In this document: positions 5,897 through 7,495 of the stretch, one piece after another
Position numbering within the stretch: the first letter of the stretch is position 1
How the letters are laid out: every line of letters starts with the position of its first letter
Assembly (NCBI GenBank): GCA_016206875.1
Contig: JACQQR010000229.1
Span: 1-7,495 of the forward strand
DNA: 7,495 nt
From: Candidatus Omnitrophota bacterium
GTDB lineage: Bacteria; Omnitrophota; Omnitrophia; Omnitrophales; JACROU01
Reading direction: 5' to 3'
Notes under the pieces: model-generated
Told to the model about the DNA's origin: nothing
Databases searched by the model: none
What the model saw: the letters and a program-made list of their open reading frames with translations, nothing else
Program-made: the position numbers and the translations under genes

Positions 5897-7018
5897 TTAT
5901 GAATGAATGAAAAATTTTTTTCCCAAACGAACCAAGGTGCGCGCGCAAAAATCAATGTCTTCTTCATTTAAAAACGGCGACATGGGCAATGAAAAAATCC
6001 TCCGGCACAGCGATTCAGTTACCGGCAAGCTTTCTGTCTCCAATGCAGAAAATGCCCGCTGCATATGCAGGCCTCGCGGATAATGCACGGCATTTTGCAC
6101 CCCTTCCTCTTCAAGCGCCGCACAAAACTCCTCACGGGTGATGGAAATCGCATCGGGCCTGAGGGCAACGGAGAAATAATTGTAGCTATGCTCCGCGCCG
6201 CTCGTAAGATGCTGAACCTGGAAAACATCCGAGTCTTCTACATATTGTTTATAAATAGCCGCCAAACGTTTTCTTTTTTCGATAAAGTTTTTTGATTTAC
6301 CAAGCTGGATCACGCCGATGGCCGCTTCCAGCTCTGTCATCCGATAGTTAAATCCCAGCACCGCGTGTTCATATCTTCCCGTATAGCCATGGTTTTTCAG
6401 CAAGCGGATTTTTGCGGCAACGGCATCCTCTTGCGTTGCCACCATCCCGCCTTCACCCGTAGTGATGTTTTTTGTGGGATAAAAAGAAAAGCAAACTGCA
6501 TCCGGATATTGAGCCAAATTTTTGGATTGATATGTCGCTGCGAGCGCTTGGGCGCCGTCCCAAATGATTTTTAAATTGTACTGACCGGCCATTTCGCTTA
6601 TCGCTTGAATATCGCAAGAATTGCCGAATAAGTGCACACCGGCAATGGCTTTTGTTTTTGGAGTCATGCGCTTCGGGATTTCTGAAGGGGCCAAGGTCCA
6701 AGTTTTTGGGTCAATATCACAAAACACGGGCTTTCCGCCGGCCATCACCACCATGCTGGCTGTGGCAATAAACGTAAAAGCGCTCACCAACACCTCATCG
6801 CCGGGCCGGATCAGGGCCAAATAAGCCAGATGAAGCGCCGCCGTGCCGGAACTGGCCGTAATGGCGTGACGCACCCCCGCCCACCGGGCAAACTCTTCCT
6901 CAAATTGGCGGGTGATTTTGCCTTCACGCAACTGCCCGCTCCGGAGAACTTCCTGGGCAGCCGCTATTTCTTCTTCCCCAAGAACGATGGGAGATAAAGG
7001 AACGGTGAGTTTACTCAT
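5897..7018 (-). CDS. DegT/DnrJ/EryC1/StrS-family PLP sugar aminotransferase
   Basis: A 373-residue fold-type I PLP enzyme of the family that transfers an amino group (usually from glutamate) to nucleotide-linked keto-sugars, as in synthesis of amino sugars for O-antigen or other surface glycans. Visible marks are ASSGTAALHLA (55-65, cofactor phosphate binding), FTFIATASMV (81-90), D154 in WDGAQAL (pairs with the pyridine nitrogen; the family more often has EDAAQ or EDCAQ here), the PLP lysine K183 in SFYPTKNITTGEGG, and GFNYRMTELEAAIG (222-235). The exact sugar cannot be told. No other nucleotide-sugar genes are adjacent. The ATG has no clear Shine-Dalgarno. It is on the same strand as the glycogen genes but 214 bp upstream and separated by their promoter, so probably a distinct unit. 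Confidence 0.93.
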   Translation of the reverse strand: MSKLTVPLSPIVLGEEEIAAAQEVLRSGQLREGKITRQFEEEFARWAGVRHAITASSGTAALHLAYLALIRPGDEVLVSAFTFIATASMVVMAGGKPVFCDIDPKTWTLAPSEIPKRMTPKTKAIAGVHLFGNSCDIQAISEMAGQYNLKIIWDGAQALAATYQSKNLAQYPDAVCFSFYPTKNITTGEGGMVATQEDAVAAKIRLLKNHGYTGRYEHAVLGFNYRMTELEAAIGVIQLGKSKNFIEKRKRLAAIYKQYVEDSDVFQVQHLTSGAEHSYNYFSVALRPDAISITREEFCAALEEEGVQNAVHYPRGLHMQRAFSALETESLPVTESLCRRIFSLPMSPFLNEEDIDFCARTLVRLGKKFFIHS

Positions 7019-7027
7019 AGGCCGGGA

Positions 7028-7033
7028 ATTGTA
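7028..7033 (-). promoter_or_regulatory. Possible -10 box of the aminotransferase gene
   Basis: TACAAT on the minus strand (5/6 to the -10 consensus), preceded by TTTGA and ending 9 nt before the ATG at 7018. No good -35 lies 16-18 nt upstream. If real, transcription would start almost at the ATG. Confidence 0.25.
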
Positions 7034-7090
7034 TCAAACCCAGCCTATAGCCGGAAGAAAAAAGACGAGGGATTCTTGTCCGCTTGTCCA

Positions 7091-7174
7091 AAGTAAAAAA
7101 GTGAAGTAAAAAAGTGACAGTCACTTCCGCCGAAGGACGGATCCGCCTCTGGCGGAAAAGTGACAGTCACTTTT
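7091..7174. repeat. Repeat cluster between the divergent aminotransferase and rpmB genes
   Basis: From left to right: a 13-nt tandem duplication of AAGTAAAAAAGTG (7091-7103, 7104-7116); the dyad AGTGACAGTCACT (7113-7125, symmetric about its central A); a decayed third copy of the family palindrome (7125-7157); and a second dyad, AAAAGTGACAGTCACTTTT (7156-7174). The palindrome sits exactly between the two dyads, and the second dyad ends 6 nt before the predicted rpmB -35. The rest of the 232-bp gap (7019-7250) holds the promoters and no gene. Confidence 0.8.
7125..7157. repeat. Decayed palindrome, copy 3 of the three-copy family
   Basis: The ends TTCCGCC and GGCGGAA still pair, and CGGATCCG remains at the core between AGG and CCT, but an inserted A (AGGACGGATCCG) and a changed flank break the symmetry seen in copy 1. 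It looks like an older copy of the same element. Confidence 0.75.
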
Positions 7175-7180
7175 AAAAAC

Positions 7181-7208
7181 TTGCTTTTCCTCTGTGAATC
7201 TTTATCAT
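7181..7208 (+). promoter_or_regulatory. Probable rpmB promoter
   Basis: TTGCTT (7181-7186) and TATCAT (7203-7208) are separated by 16 nt; the -10 matches consensus at 5/6, the -35 at 3/6. It lies about 43 nt before the rpmB ATG and just downstream of the AGTGACAGTCACT dyad. Confidence 0.5.
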
Positions 7209-7250
7209 AGGCGCTCCTGTTTTGGCCCACCAGAGAGGAGAGCAAGTGTT

Positions 7251-7481
7251 ATGAGAATTTGTGAAATTTGCGGAAAAAAACCTTTGATAGGCCGCAGCAT
7301 TGCCCGCCGGGGTATGGCGAAAAAAAAGGGCGGAGTGGGTAAGAAAATTACCGGCATCACACGCCGCCGTTTCCTTCCGAATATTCAAACCGTAAAAGCG
7401 CGCCTGGCAAACGGCACAGTGCGCCGCATTAAAGTTTGCACTTCCTGCATTCAGGCCGGGAAAGTGCTTAAAGCCGCTTAA
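7251..7481 (+). CDS. rpmB: Large-subunit ribosomal protein bL28
   Basis: A 76-residue, strongly basic protein of the 50S subunit. It has the zinc-ribbon form with two CXXC pairs, C4/C7 (RICEICGKKP) and C63/C66 (KVCTSC), and the usual RRFLPNIQTVKARL and closing KVCTSCIQAGKV. Compared with the shorter common form, which runs from a VSH-type segment straight to the RRF stretch, it carries an ARRGMAKKKGGVGKKITGIT segment (18-37) between the first cysteine pair and RRRFLPN, which I associate with some deep-branching lineages. The ATG is chosen because AGGAG (7236-7240) is 10 nt upstream and the protein then starts at the family N-terminus; an in-frame ATG at 7194 lies within the promoter. It is the only plus-strand gene. 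Confidence 0.96.
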   Translation: MRICEICGKKPLIGRSIARRGMAKKKGGVGKKITGITRRRFLPNIQTVKARLANGTVRRIKVCTSCIQAGKVLKAA

Positions 7482-7495
7482 GCGGCTTTAAGCAC
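7464..7495 (+). terminator. Perfect 32-nt palindrome overlapping the rpmB stop, likely terminator stem
   Basis: GTGCTTAAAGCCGCTT and AAGCGGCTTTAAGCAC form a perfect 16-base dyad. It covers the last five codons of rpmB plus its TAA (7479-7481). Its RNA would fold into a long stem right at the end of the gene. The window stops at its last base, so the T-run needed to confirm an intrinsic terminator cannot be seen. Confidence 0.55.

Noticed and set aside
7194..7250. 19-residue N-terminal extension of bL28
   Set aside because: It would overlap the likely -10 box and is followed by a good AGGAG site for the start at 7251, which gives the normal bL28 N-terminus.
7045..7388. Open frames on the minus strand across the rpmB region
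   Set aside because: They run through the repeat cluster and antisense to rpmB, giving repeat-derived peptides without domains.

Overview
The window reads as a piece of chromosome from a diderm (LPS-bearing) bacterium, probably an uncultured lineage such as Omnitrophota or a neighbouring phylum. This placement is an inference. It rests on the LPS export genes, an LptC-LptA fusion, a four-cysteine bL28 with an internal lysine/glycine-rich insertion, and intergenic regions full of GC-rich nested palindromes. No 16S rRNA or other decisive marker is present. Seven protein genes lie on the minus strand; only rpmB, at the right edge, is on the plus strand.

Layout from the right, following minus-strand transcription. 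A DegT/DnrJ/EryC1/StrS-type PLP sugar aminotransferase (5897-7018) diverges from rpmB (7251-7481) across a 232-bp region with a decayed palindrome, paired AGTGACAGTCACT dyads and a probable rpmB promoter. Next comes a 214-bp gap holding a good sigma70-like promoter with an inverted repeat in its spacer, then a structured leader. These feed a three-gene run: a small stand-alone CBM48 glycogen-binding protein (5365-5682), glycogen synthase glgA (3895-5355) and thiazole synthase thiG (3070-3846). A 313-bp non-coding stretch (2757-3069) separates this run from an LPS set: an LpxL/HtrB-type lipid A acyltransferase (1839-2756), an LptC-LptA fusion (869-1813) and the ATPase lptB (143-868). The lptC/A stop codon directly abuts the lptB start. 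The left edge (1-142) is another composite palindromic element.

How the genes fit together: the left set adds a late acyl chain to lipid A and drives LPS across the periplasm, although LptF, LptG and LptD are not here. The CBM48-glgA pair is a glycogen synthesis unit in which the small protein may tether or tune GlgA. thiG makes the thiazole half of thiamin, and its presence behind glgA without thiS, thiF, thiH or thiO is unexpected. The aminotransferase probably makes an amino sugar for surface polysaccharide.

The most distinctive feature outside the genes is a family of roughly 32-bp palindromes centred on GGCGGATCCGCC or a decayed form of it. All three copies are intergenic and each sits nested inside another repeat. 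I see no tRNA, rRNA, CRISPR array, transposase gene or phage gene.
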